Positions 1 to 10,970 of a stretch of 64,000 nucleotides of DNA are shown here, in pieces (position 1 is the first letter of the stretch; each line of letters starts with the position of its first letter). The translations under genes and the position numbers were made by a program. This stretch comes from Isoperla grammatica. Lineage: Eukaryota; Arthropoda; Insecta; Plecoptera; Perlodidae. Below the pieces are notes generated by a model that searched no databases, was not told where the DNA came from, and was given only the letters and a program-made list of their open reading frames with translations. Where the stretch lies: NCBI GenBank assembly GCA_945910005.1, contig OX246743.1, forward strand, positions 15,234,587 through 15,298,586, read 5' to 3'.

Positions 1-739
1 AGAAACCGTCACAAGCGAGAAAACATGCGTTGTCTTCATATGTTGCATGTAGTTGCTCTCATGTCACTGACTTAGCGCAGGGTTTATCAAGTACAGTCAC
101 CGTCACAAGCGAGAAAACATGCGTTGTCTTCATATGTTGCATGTACTTGCTCTCATGTCACTGACTTAGCGCAGGGTTTATCAAGTACAGTCACCTTCAC
201 AAGCGAGGAAACATGCGTTGTCCTCATATGTTGCATGAAGTTGCTCTCATGTCACTGACTTAGCGCAGGGTTTATCAAGTACAGTCACCGTCACAAGCGA
301 GGAAACATGCGTTGTCTTCATATGTTGCAAGTAGTTGCTCATATGTCAATGACTTAGCGCAGGGTTTATCAAGTACAGTCACCTTCACAAGCGAGGAAAC
401 ATGCGTTTTCCTCATATGTTGCATGTTGTTGCGGTCATGTCACTGACTTAGCGCAGGGTTAATCACGTACAGTCACCTTCACAAGCGAGGAAACATGCGT
501 TGTCTTCATATGTTGCATGAAGTGGCTTTCATATCACTGACTTAGCGCAGGGTTTATCAAGTACAGTTACCGTCACAAGCGAGGAAACATTCGTTCTCTT
601 CATATGTTGCATGTAGTTGCTCTCATGTCACTGACTTAGCGCAGGGTTTATCACGTACAGTCACTTTCACAAGCGAGGAAACATGCGTTGTCTTCATATG
701 TTGCATATAGTTGCTCTCATGTCACTGACTTAGCGCAGG
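1..739 (+). repeat. Q-tail segment, first of three copies (also 16,510-17,249 and 21,761-22,500)
   Basis: Bases 1-739 match 21,761-22,500 at an offset of 21,760 and match the end of Q1 at 16,510-17,249. They share private marks: agaaaccgtc at the start, tgtacttgc in the second or third unit, ttgcaagtag followed by gtcaatgac, and ttgcatatag near the end. A few substitutions separate them, such as gagaaaac versus gaggaaac near base 28. Because the identity starts at the first base of the window, the duplicated segment very probably continues upstream. Confidence 0.85.
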
Positions 740-860
740 GTTTATCTAGTACAGTCACCGTCACAAGCGAGGAAACATGCGTTGTCTTCATTGGTTGCAT
801 GTAGTTGCTCTTATGTCACTGACTTAGCGCAGGGTTTATCAAGTTCAGTCACCGTCACAA

Positions 861-954
861 GCGAGGAAACATGCGTTGTCTTCATATGTTGCATGAACTG
901 GCCTACATGTCACTGACTTAGCGCAGGGTATATCACGTACAGTAACTTTCCCAA
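861..954 (+). repeat. Class E monomer (94 bp), the most diverged regular variant; marker of HOR phase
   Basis: Class E has tgaactggcc in the middle, then cagggtatatcacgtac and a changed linker agtaactttccc. About ten linked differences from consensus make it the clearest single marker. I found 18 copies, starting at 861, 4520, 7990, 11088, 22621, 26274, 29745, 32373, 35758, 38847, 41476, 41946, 45228, 47762, 48232, 50671, 54244 and 58450. Typical spacing is 3.65 or 3.47 kb on the left and 2.4-3.6 kb on the right, with two close pairs 470 bp (five units) apart. None occurs from about 11.2 to 22.6 kb (the Q duplication) or after 58.5 kb. Confidence 0.9.
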
Positions 955-2174
955 GCGAGGAAACATGCGTTGTCTTCATATGTTGCATGTAGTTGCTCTT
1001 ATGTCACTGACTTAGCGCAGGGTTTATCACGTAAGGTCACCGTCACAAGCGAGGAAACATGCGATGTCTTCATATGTTGCATGTAGTTGCTCTCATGTCA
1101 CTGACTTAGCGCAGGGTTTATCAAGTACAGTCACCTTCACAAGCGAAGAAACATGCGTTGTCCTAATATGTTGACTGTAGTTGCTCTCATGTCACTGACT
1201 TAGCGCAGGGTTTATCAAATACAGTCACCTTCACAAGCGAGGAAACATGCTTTGTCTTCATATGTTGCATGTAGTTGCTCTCATGTCACTGACTTATCGC
1301 AGGGTTTATCAATAACAGTCACCTTCACAAGCGAGGAAACATGCGTTGTCCTAATATGTTCAAGAAGTGGCTTTCATGTCACTGACTTAGCGCAGGGTAT
1401 ATCAAGTACAGTCACCTTCACAAGCGAGGAAACATGCGTTGTCCTAATATGTGTAAGAAATGGCTTTCATGTCACTGACTAAGCGCAGGGTTTATCAAGT
1501 ACAGTCACCTTCACAAGCGAGGAAACATGCGTTGTCTTCATATGTTGCATGTAGTTGCTCTCATATCACTGACTTAGCGCAGGGATTATCAAGTACAGTC
1601 ACCTTCACAAGCGAGGAAACATGCGTTGTCTTCATATGTTGCATGTAGTTGCTCTCATGTCACTGACTAAGCGCAGGGTTTATCACGTAACGTCACCTTC
1701 ACAAGCGAGGAAACATGCGTTGTCTTTATATGTTGCATGTAGTTGCTCTTATGTCACTGACTTAGCGCAGGGTTTATCAAGTACAGTCACCGTCACAAGC
1801 GAGAAAACATGCGTTGTCTTTATATGATGCATGTAGTTGCTCTCATGTCACTGACTTAGCGCAGGGTTTATCAAGTACATTCACCGTCACAAGCGAGGAA
1901 ACATACGTTGTCCTCATATGTTGCATGTAGTTGCTCTCATGTCACTTACTTAGCGCAGGGTTTATCACGTACAGTCACCTTCACAAGCGAGGAAACATGC
2001 GTTGTCTTCATATGTTGCATGAAGTGGCTCTCATGTCACTGACTTAGCGCAGGGTTTATCACGTACAGTCACCGTCACAAGCGAGGAAACATGCGTTGTC
2101 TTCATATGTTGCATGTGGTTGCTCTCATGTCACTGACTTAGCGCAGGGTTTATCAAGTACAGTCACCGTCACAA

Positions 2175-2267
2175 GCGAGGAAACATGCGTTGTCCTTATA
2201 TGTTGCATGTGTTGCTCTCATGTCACTGACTTAGCGCAGGGTTTATCAAGTACAGTCACCTTCACAA
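2175..2267 (+). repeat. Class C monomer (93 bp, ttgcatgtgttgctctc type)
   Basis: Class C is a class A unit that lost one base in the middle (atgtagttg to atgtgttg), giving 93 bp and keeping the class A dyad. It is a position marker that recurs once or twice per higher-order repeat, for example near 3220, 5850, 6880, 9320, 14,760, 16,070, 20,010, 21,320, 23,950, 24,980, 27,610, 28,640, 31,080, 40,180, 43,280, 46,470, 49,280, 49,380 and 59,790. It is typically followed by a unit with a tgaagtggctctc middle. Confidence 0.88.
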
Positions 2268-4989
2268 GCGAGGAAACATGCGTTGTCTTCATATGTTGCA
2301 TGAAGTGGCTCTCATGTCACTGACTTAGCGCAGGGTTTATCAAGTACAGTCACCGTCACAAGCGAGGAAACATGCGTTGTCCTTATATGTTGCATGTAGT
2401 TGCTGTTATGTCACTGAATTAGCGCAGGGTTTATCAAGTACAGTCACACTCACAAGCGAGGAAACATGCGTTGTCCTAATATGTTTAAGAAGTGGCTTTC
2501 ATGTCACTGACTAAGCGCAGGGTTTATCAAGTACAGTCACCTTCACAAGCGAGGAAACATGCGTTGTCTTCTTATGTTGCATGTAGTTGCACTCATGTCA
2601 CTGACTTAGCGCAGGGTTTATTACGTACAGTAACCGTCACAAGCGAGGAAACATGCGTTGTCTTCATATGTTGCATGTAGTTGCTCTCATGTCACTGACT
2701 TAGCGCAGGGTTTATCAAGTACAGTCACCGTCACAAGCGAGGAAACATGCGTTGTCTTCATATGTTGCATGTAGTTGCTCTCATGTCACTGACTTAGCGC
2801 AGGGTTTATCAAGTACAGTCACCATCACAAGCGAGGAAACATGCGTTTTCCTCATATGTTGCATGTTGTTGCGGTCATGTCACTGACTTAGCGCAGGGTT
2901 AATCACGTACAGTCACCTTCACAAGCGAGGAAACATGCGTTGTCTTCATATGTTGCATGATGTGGCTTTCATATCACTGACTTAGCGCAGGGTTTATCAA
3001 GTACAGTCACCGTCACAAGCGAGGAAACATTCGTTCTCTTCATATGTTGCATGTAGTTGCTCTCATGTCACTGACTTAGCGCAGGGTTTATCACGTACAG
3101 TCACTTTCACAAGCGAGGAAACATGCGTTGTCTTCATATGTTGCATGTAGTTGCTCTCATGTCACTGACTTAGCGCAGGGTTTATCAAGTACAGTCACCG
3201 TCACAAGCGAGGAAACATGCGTTGTCCTAATATGTTGCATGTGTTGCTCTCATGTCACTGACTTAGCGCAGGGTTTATCAAGTACAGTCACCTTCACAAG
3301 CGAGGAAACATGCGTTGTCTTCATATGTTGCATGAAGTGGCTCTCATGTCACTGACTTAGCGCAGGGTTTATCAATTACAGTCACCGTCACAAGCGAGGA
3401 AACATGCGTTGTCCTTATATGTTGCATGTAGTTGCTCTCATGCCACTGACTTAGCGCAGGGTTTATCAAGTACAGTCACCTTCACAAGCGAGGAAACATG
3501 CGTTGCCTTCATATGTTGCATGAAGTTGCTCTTATGTCACTGACTTAGCGCAGGGTTTATCAAGTACAGTCACCTTCACAAGCGAGGAAACATGCGTTGT
3601 CCGTATATGTTCAAGAAGTGGCTTTCATGTCACTGACTTAGCGCAGGGTTTATCAAGTACAGTAACCTTCACAAGCGAGGAAACATGCGTTGTCCTAATA
3701 TGTTCAAGAAGTGGCTGTCATGTCACTGACTTAGCGCAGGGTTTATCAAGTACAGTCACCTTCACAAGCGAGGAAACATGCTTTGTCTTCATATGTTGCA
3801 TGTAGTTGCTCTCATGTCACTGACATAGCGCAGGGTTTATCAAGTACAGTCACCTTCACAAGCGAGGAAACATGCGTTGTCTTCATATGTTGCATGTAGT
3901 TGCGGTCATGTCACTGACTTAGCGCAGGGTTAATCACGTACAGTCACCTTCACAAGCGAGGAAAAATGCGTTGTCTTCATATGTTGCAAGTAGTTGCTCA
4001 TATGTCAATGACTTAGCGCAGGGTTTATCAAGTACAGTCACCTTCACAAGCGAGGAAACATGCGTTTTCCTCATATGTTGCATGTTGTTGCGGTCATGTC
4101 ACTGACTTAGCGCAGGGTTAATCACGTACAGTCACCTTCACAAGCGAGGAAACATGCGTTGTCTTCATATGTTGCATGAAGTGGCTTTCATATCACTGAC
4201 TTAGCGCAGGGTTTATCAAGTACAGTCACCGTCACAAGCGAGGAAATATTCGTTCTCTTCATATGTTGCATGTAGTTGCTCTCATGTCACTGACTTAGCG
4301 CAGGGTTTATCACGTACAGTCACTTTCACAAGCGAGGAAACATGCGTTGTCTTCATATGTTGCATATAGTTGCTCTCATGTCACTGACTTAGCGCAGGGT
4401 TTATCTAGTACAGTCACCGTCACAAGCGAGGAAACATGCGTTGTCTTCATTGGTTGCATGTAGTTGCTCTTATGTCACTGACTTAGCGCAGGGTTTATCA
4501 AGTTCAGTCACCGTCACAAGCGAGGAAACATGCGTTGTCTTCATATGTTGCATGAACTGGCCTACATGTCACTGACTTAGCGCAGGGTATATCACGTACA
4601 GTAACTTTCCCAAGCGAGGAAACATGCGTTGTCTTCATATGTTGCATGTAGTTGCTCTTATGTCACTGACTTAGCGCAGGGTTTATCACGTAAGGTCACC
4701 GTCACAAGCGAGGAAACATGCGATGTCTTCATATGTTGCATGTAGTTGCTCTCATGTCACTGACTTAGCGCAGGGTTTATCAAGTACAGTCACCTTCACA
4801 AGCGAAGAAACATGCGTTGTCCTAATATGTTGACTGTAGTTGCTCTCATGTCACTGACTTAGCGCAGGGTTTATCAAATACAGTCACCTTCACAAGCGAG
4901 GAAACATGCTTTGTCTTCATATGTTGCATGTAGTTGCTCTCATGTCACTGACTTATCGCAGGGTTTATCAATAACAGTCACCTTCACAA

Positions 4990-5082
4990 GCGAGGAAACA
5001 TGCGTTGTCCTAATATGTTCAAGAAGTGGCTTTCATGTCACTGACTTAGCGCAGGGTTTATCAAGTACAGTCACCTTCACAA
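4990..5082 (+). repeat. Reference class B monomer (93 bp, ttcaagaagtggctttc type)
   Basis: Class B replaces the class A middle with ttcaagaagtggctttc, usually after cctaatatg in place of cttcatatg, and is one base shorter (31 codons exactly). The change removes the right arm (gcatgt) of the dyad present in class A. Class B units often occur in runs of two or three, for example 35,380-35,560, 38,460-38,640, 55,560-55,740 and 62,585-62,760. A sub-variant ends in gtggctgtcatg and is usually followed by a unit with ctttgtc. The cluster of linked differences implies an old subfamily split and not random mutation of single units. Confidence 0.9.
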
Positions 5083-5175
5083 GCGAGGAAACATGCGTTG
5101 TCCTAATATGTGTAAGAAATGGCTTTCATGTCACTGACTAAGCGCAGGGTTTATCAAGTACAGTTACCTTCACAA
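5083..5175 (+). repeat. Class B' monomer (93 bp, tgtaagaaatggctttc type)
   Basis: This is a derivative of class B in which ttcaagaagtgg has become tgtaagaaatgg. It nearly always follows directly after a class B unit and precedes a class A unit with gactaagcg, so it is a fixed position marker of the higher-order repeat. Other copies lie near 1450, 8580, 11,867, 12,525, 17,775, 23,210, 26,863, 30,334, 32,868, 42,535, 48,822, 51,449 and 61,198. The 51,449 copy carries one further change (aaattgc). Confidence 0.88.
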
Positions 5176-7607
5176 GCGAGGAAACATGCGTTGTCTTCAT
5201 ATGTTGCATGTAGTTGCTCTCATATCACTGACTTAGCGCAGGGATTATCAAGTACAGTCACCTTCACAAGCGAGGAAACATGCGTTGTCTTCATATGTTG
5301 CATGTAGTTGCTCTCATGTCACTGACTAAGCGCAGGGTTTATCACGTAAAGTCACCTTCACAAGCGAGGAAACATGCGTTGTCTTTATATGTTGCATGTA
5401 GTTGCTCTTATGTCATTGACTTAGCGCAGGGTTTATCAAGTACAGTCACCGTCACAAGCGAGAAAACATGCGTTGTCTTTATATGTTGCATGTAGTTGCT
5501 CTCATGTCACTGACTTAGCGCAGGGTTTATCAAGTACATTCACCGTCACAAGCGAGGAAACATACGTTGTCCTCATATGTTGCATGTAGTTGCTCTCATG
5601 TCACTTACTTAGCGCAGGGTTTATCACGTACAGTCACCTTCACAAGCGAGGAAACATGCGTTGTCTTCATATGTTGCATGAAGTGGCTCTCATGTCACTG
5701 ACTTAGCGCAGGGTTTATCAAGTACAGTCACCGTCACAAGCGAGGAAACATGCGTTGTCTTCATATGTTGCATGTGGTTGCTTTATGTCACTGACTTAGC
5801 GCAGGGTTTATCAAGTACAGTCACCGTCACAAGCGAGGAAACATGCGTTGTCCTTATATGTTGCATGTGTTGCTCTCATGTCACTGACTTAGCGCAGGGT
5901 TTATCAAGTACAGTCACCTTCACAAGCGAGGAAACATGCGTTGTCTTCATATGTTGCATGAAGTGGCTCTCATGTCACTGACTTAGCGCAGGGTTTATCA
6001 AGTACAGTCACCGTCACAAGCGAGGAAACATGCGTTGTCCTTATATGTTGCATGTAGTTGCTGTTATGTCACTGAATTAGCGCAGGGTTTATCAAGTACA
6101 GTCACACTCACAAGCGAGGAAACATGCGTTGTCCTAATATGTTTAAGAAGTGGCTTTCATGTCACTGACTAAGCGCAGGGTTTATCAAGTACAGTCACCT
6201 TCACAAGCGAGGAAACCTGCGTTGTCTTCTTATGTTGCATGTAGTTGCACTCATGTCACTGACTTAGCGCAGGGTTTATTACGTACAGTAACCGTCACAA
6301 GCGAGGAAACATGCGTTGTCTTCATATGTTGCATGTAGTTGCTCTCATGTCACTGACTTAGCGCAGGGTTTATCAAGTACAGTCACCGTCACAAGCGAGG
6401 AAACATGCGTTGTCTTCATATGTTGCATGTAGTTGCTCTCATGTCACTGACTAAGCGCAGGGTTTATCAAGTACAGTCACCATCACAAGCGAGGAAACAT
6501 GCGTTTTCCTCATATGTTGCATGTTGTTGCGGTCATGTCACTGACTTAGCGCAGGGTTAATCACGTACAGTCACCTTCACAAGCGAGGAAACATGCGTTG
6601 TCTTCATATGTTGCATGATGTGGCTTTCATATCACTGACTTAGCGCAGGGTTTATCAAGTACAGTCACCGTCACAAGCGAGGAAACATTCGTTCTCTTCA
6701 TATGTTGCATGTAGTTGCTCTCATGTCACTGACTTAGCGCAGGGTTTATCACGTACAGTCACTTTCACAAGCGAGGAAACATGCGTTGTCTTCATATGTT
6801 GCATGTAGTTGCTCTCATGTCACTGACTTAGCGCAGGGTTTATCAAGTACAGTCACCGTCACAAGCGAGGAAACATGCGTTGCCCTAATATGTTGCATGT
6901 GTTGCTCTCATGTCACTGACTTAGCGCAGGGTTTATCAAGTACAGTCACCTTCACAAGCGAGGAAACATGCGTTGTCTTCATATGTTGCATGAAGTGGCT
7001 CTCATGTCACTGACTTAGCGCAGGGTTTATCAATTACAGTCACCGTCACAAGCGAGGAAACATGCGTTGTCCTTATATGTTGCATGTAGTTGCTCTCATG
7101 CCACTGACTTAGCGCAGGGTTTATCAAGTACAGTCACCTTCACAAGCGAGGAAACATGCGTTGCCTTCATATGTTGCATGAAGTTGCTCTTATGTCACTG
7201 ACTTAGCGCAGAGTTTATCAAGTACAGTCACCTTCACAAGCGAGGAAACATGCGTTGTCCGTATATGTTCAAGACGTGGCTTTCATGTCACTGACTTAGC
7301 GCAGGGTTTATCAAGTACAGTAACCTTCACAAGCGAGGAAACATGCGTTGTCCTTATATGTTCAAGAAGTGGCTGTCATGTCACTGACTTAGCGCAGGGT
7401 TTATCAAGTACAGTCACCTTCACAAGCGAGGAAACATGCTTTGTCTTCATATGTTGCATGTAGTTGCTCTCATGTCACTGACATAGCGCAGGGTTTATCA
7501 AGTACAGTCACCTTCACAAGCGAGGAAACATGCGTTGTCTTCATATGTTGCATGTAGTTGCGGTCATGTCACTGACTTAGCGCAGGGTTAATCACGTACA
7601 GTCACCT

Positions 7608-10500
7608 TCACAAGCGAGGAAACATGCGTTGTCTTCATATGTTGCATGAAGTGGCTTTCATATCACTGACTTAGCGCAGGGTTTATCAAGTACAGTCACC
7701 GTCACAAGCGAGGAAACATTCGTTCTCTTCATATGTTGCATGTAGTTGCTCTCATGTCACTGACTTAGCGCAGGGTTTATCACGTACAGTCACTTTCACA
7801 AGCGAGGAAACATGCGTTGTCTTCATATGTTGCATGTAGTTGCTCTCATGTCACTGACTTAGCGCAGGGTTTATCTAGTACAGTCACCGTCACAAGCGAG
7901 GAAACATGCGTTGTCTTCATTTGTTGCATGTAGTTGCTCTTATGTCACTGACTTAGCGCAGGGTTTATCAAGTTCAGTCACCGTCACAAGCGAGGAAACA
8001 TGCGTTGTCTTCATATGTTGCATGAACTGGCCTTCATGTCACTGACTTAGTTCAGGGTATATCATGTACAGTAACTTTCCCAAGCGAGGAAACGTGCATT
8101 GTCTTCATATGTTGCATGTAGTTGCTCTTATGTCACTGATTTAGCGCAGGGTTTATCACGTAAGGTCACCGTCACAAGCGAGGAAACATGCGATGTCTTC
8201 ATATGTTGCATGTAGTTGCTCTCATGTCACTGACTTAGCGCAGGGTTTATCAAGTACAGTCACCTTCACAAGCGAAGAAACATGCGTTGTCCTAATATGT
8301 TGACTGTAGTTGCTCTCATGTCACTGACTTAGCGCAGGGTTTATCAAATACAGTCACCTTCACAAGCGAGGAAACATGCTTTGTCTTCATATGTTGCGTG
8401 TAGTTGCTCTCATGTCACTGACTTAGCGCAGGGTTTATCAAGTACAGTCACCTTCACAAGCGAGGAAACATGCGATGTCCTAATATGTTTAAGAAGTGGC
8501 TTTCATGTCACTGACTTAGCGCAGGGTTTATCAAGTACAGTCACCTTCACAAGCGAGGAAACATGCGTTGTCCTAATATGTGTAAGAAATGGCTTTCATG
8601 TCACTGACTAAGCGCAGGGTTTATCAAGTACAGTCACCTTCACAAGCGAGGAAACTTGCGTTGTCTTCATATGTTGCATGTAGTTGCTCTCATATCACTG
8701 ACTTAGCGCAGGGATTATCAAGTACAGTCACCTTCACAAGCGAGGAAACATGCGTTGTCTTCATATGTTGCATGTAGTTGCTCTCATGTCACTGACTAAG
8801 CGCAGGGTTTATCACGTAAAGTCACCTTCACATGCGAGGAAACATGCGTTGTCTTTATATGTTGCATGTAGTTGCTCTTATGTCACTGACTTAGCGCAGG
8901 GTTTATCAAGTACAGTCACCGTCACAAGCGAGAAAACATGCGTTTTCTTTATATGTTGCATGTAGTTGCTCTCATGTCACTGACTTAGCGCAGGGTTTAT
9001 CAAGTACATTCACCGTCACAAGCGAGGAAACATGCGTTGTCCTCATATGTTGCATGTAGTTGCTCTCATGTCACTTACTTAGCGCAGGGTTTATCACGTA
9101 CAGTCACCTTCACAAGCAAGGAAACATGCGTTGTCTTCATATGTTGCATGAAGTGGCTCTCATGTCACTGACTTAGCGCAGGGTTTATCAAGTACAGTCA
9201 CCGTCACAAGCGAGGAAACATGCGTTGTCTTCATATGTTGCATGTGGTTGCTCTCATGTCACTGACTTAGCGCAGGGTTTATCAAGTACAGTCACCGTCA
9301 CAAGCGAGGAAACATGCGTTGTCCTTATATGTTGCATGTGTTGCTCTCATGTCACTGACTTAGCGCAGGGTTTATCAAGTACAGTCACCTTCACAAGCGA
9401 GGAAACATGCGTTGTCTTCATATGTTGCATGAAGTGGCTCTCATGTCACTGACTTAGCGCAGGGTTTATCAAGTACAGTAACCGTCACAAGCGAGGAAAC
9501 ATGCGTTGTCCTTATATGTTGCATGTAGTTGCTCTTATGTCACTGACTTAGCGCAGGGTTTATCAAGTACAGTCACCTTCACAAGCGAGGAAACATGCGT
9601 TGTCCTAATATGTTCAAGAAGTGGCTTTCATGTCACTGATTTAGCGCAGGGTTTATCAAGTACAGTCACCTTCACAAGCGAGGAAACATGCGTTGTCTTC
9701 TTATGTTGCATGTAGTTGCACTCATGTCACTGACTTAGCGCAGGGTTTATTACGTACAGTAACCGTCACAAGCGAGGAAACATGCGTTGTCTTCATATGT
9801 TGCATGTAGTTGCTCTCATGTCACTGACTTAGCGCAGGGTTTATCAAGTACAGTCACCGTCACAAGCGAGGAAACATGCGTTGTCTTCATATGTTGCATG
9901 TAGTTGCTCTCATGTCACTGACTTAGCGCAGGGTTTATCAAGTACAGTCACCTTCACAAGCGAGGAAACATGCGTTGTCCTCATATGTTGCATGTAGTTG
10001 ATCTCATGTCACTGACTTAGCGCAGGGTTTATCAAGTACAGTCACCGTCACAAGCGAGGAAACATGCGTTGTCTTCATATGTTGCATGTAGTTGCTCATA
10101 TGTCACTGACTAAGCGCAGGGTTTATCAAGTACAGTCACCTTCACAAGCGAGGAAACATGCGTTTTCCTCATATGTTGCATGTTGTTGCGGTCATGTCAC
10201 TGACTTAGCGCAGGGTTAATCACGTACAGTCACCTTCACAAGCGAGGAAACATGCGTTGTCTTCATATGTTGCATGATGTGGCTTTCATATCACTGACTT
10301 AGCGCAGGGTTTATCAAGTACAGTCACCGTCAAAAGCGAGGAAACATTCGTTCTTTTCATATGTTGCATGAAGTTGCTCTCATGTCACTGACTTAGCGCA
10401 GGGTTTATCACGTACAGTCACTTTCACAAGCGAGGAAACATGCGTTGTCTTCATATGTTGCATGTAGTTGCTCTCATGTCACTGACTTAGCGCAGGGTTT
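7608..10500 (+). repeat. HOR copy 3 in P1, rearranged by whole-unit loss and gain
   Basis: The offset to the previous copy is 3470 bp, which is 37 units, because two units between the paired ttgcggtc monomers are missing here. Further right, two extra units appear near 9,950-10,140 (marked by ttgatctc), restoring the offset to 3659 (cgttttcctc at 6502 and 10,161). The copy ends near 10,500, before the HOR is complete. It is somewhat more diverged than copies 1 and 2, with private changes such as gcgtgtag at about 8397 and gttcaggg at about 8051. Confidence 0.82.
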
Positions 10501-10523
10501 ATCAAGTACAGTCACCTTCACAA
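10430..10523 (+). repeat. Reference class A monomer (94 bp, consensus copy)
   Basis: This unit matches the consensus I derived by eye at every position and can serve as the reference. Its middle reads ttgcatgtagttgctctc. It contains a short dyad: acatgc at 10438-10443 and its reverse complement gcatgt at 10460-10465, 16 bp apart, with the palindrome catatg at 10452-10457 between them. Class A is the commonest class. Recurrent point variants are cgtcac for ttcac in the linker, tatcacgtac for tatcaagtac, ctaagcg for cttagcg, ctttgtc, cattgtc or cgatgtc for cgttgtc, and cctcatatg or ctttatatg for cttcatatg. Since 94 is not a multiple of three, the reading frame shifts in each unit. Confidence 0.95.
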
Positions 10524-10970
10524 GCGAGGAAACATGCGTTGTCCTCATATGTTGCATGTAGTTGCTCTCATGTCACTGACTTAGCGCAGGGTTTATCAAG
10601 TACAGTCACCGTCACAAGCGAGGAAACATGCGTTGTCTTCATATGTTGCATGTAGTTGCTCTCATGTCACTGACTTAGCGCAGGGTTTATCAAGTACAGT
10701 CACCTTCACAAGCGAGGAAACATGCGTTTTCCTCATATGTTGCATGTTGTTGCGTTCATGTCACTGACTTAGCGCAGGGTTAATCACGTACAGTCACCTT
10801 CACAAGCGAGGAAACATGCGTTGTCTTCATATTTTGCATGAAGTGGCTTTCATATCACTGACTTAGCGCAGGGTTTATCAAGTACAGTCACCGTCACAAG
10901 CGAGGAAACATTCGTTCTCTTCATATGTTGCATGTAGTTGCTCTCATGTCACTGACTTAGCGCAGGGTTT
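10501..10970 (+). repeat. Five-unit (470-bp) local insertion, partial copy of 9,938-10,406
   Basis: Compared with the P2 side, which reads straight through at 32,256, this side carries 470 extra bases (five units) before rejoining at atctag (10,971). The inserted units repeat those starting near 9,938 at an offset of 564 bp (six units): cgttttcctc lies at 10,161 and again at 10,725. Small differences (ttgcgttc for ttgcggtc, catattttgc for catatgttgc) show the event is not brand new or that the units mutated afterwards. Confidence 0.75.

Larger units (their letters stand above)
290..3948 (+). repeat. 39-monomer HOR, copy 1 in P1 (3,659 bp)
   Basis: Positions from about 290 recur at an offset of exactly 3659: ttgcaagtag at 325 and 3984, the class E unit at 861 and 4520, and the ttgactg, class B, B' and C units in the same order. 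3659 bp is 39 units, some of them 93 bp. This is the basic higher-order period of the left half. Boundaries are uncertain by about one monomer because the flanking units are themselves near-identical. Confidence 0.85.
3949..7607 (+). repeat. 39-monomer HOR, copy 2 in P1
   Basis: This copy is nearly identical to the preceding one. The differences I saw are single bases and one 1-bp event, such as gaaaaatgcg at about 3961, aaatattcg at about 4244, gaaacctgcg at about 6213, gttgcccta at about 6890 and aagacgtgg at about 7271. Its two ttgcggtc units near 3902 and 4090 are 188 bp apart, and this pair is the likely substrate of the two-unit deletion that shortens the next copy. Confidence 0.84.
740..10500 (+). 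repeat. Segment P1, left copy of a 9.76-kb block repeated at 22,501-32,256
   Basis: P1 aligns with 22,501-32,256 over its full length. The offset starts at 21,760, falls to 21,754 after a 6-bp loss in the right copy at about 24,554, and rises to 21,755 after a 1-bp change in the left copy at about 5783 (ttgctttatg in P1, ttgctctcatg in P2). The markers (classes B, B', C, E, ttgactg units, ttgcggtc units) occur in identical order. Substitutions are scattered and few. P1 consists of about 2.8 tandem copies of a 39-monomer HOR. Its right limit is sharp: at 10,501 it reads atcaag where P2 reads atctag. Confidence 0.88.

Noticed and set aside
10438..10465. The acatgc/gcatgt dyad as a strong hairpin or RNA structure
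   Set aside because: Arms are only 6 bp with a 16-bp loop, and many units break one arm. It is kept only as a possible dyad feature of class A, not as an annotated structure.
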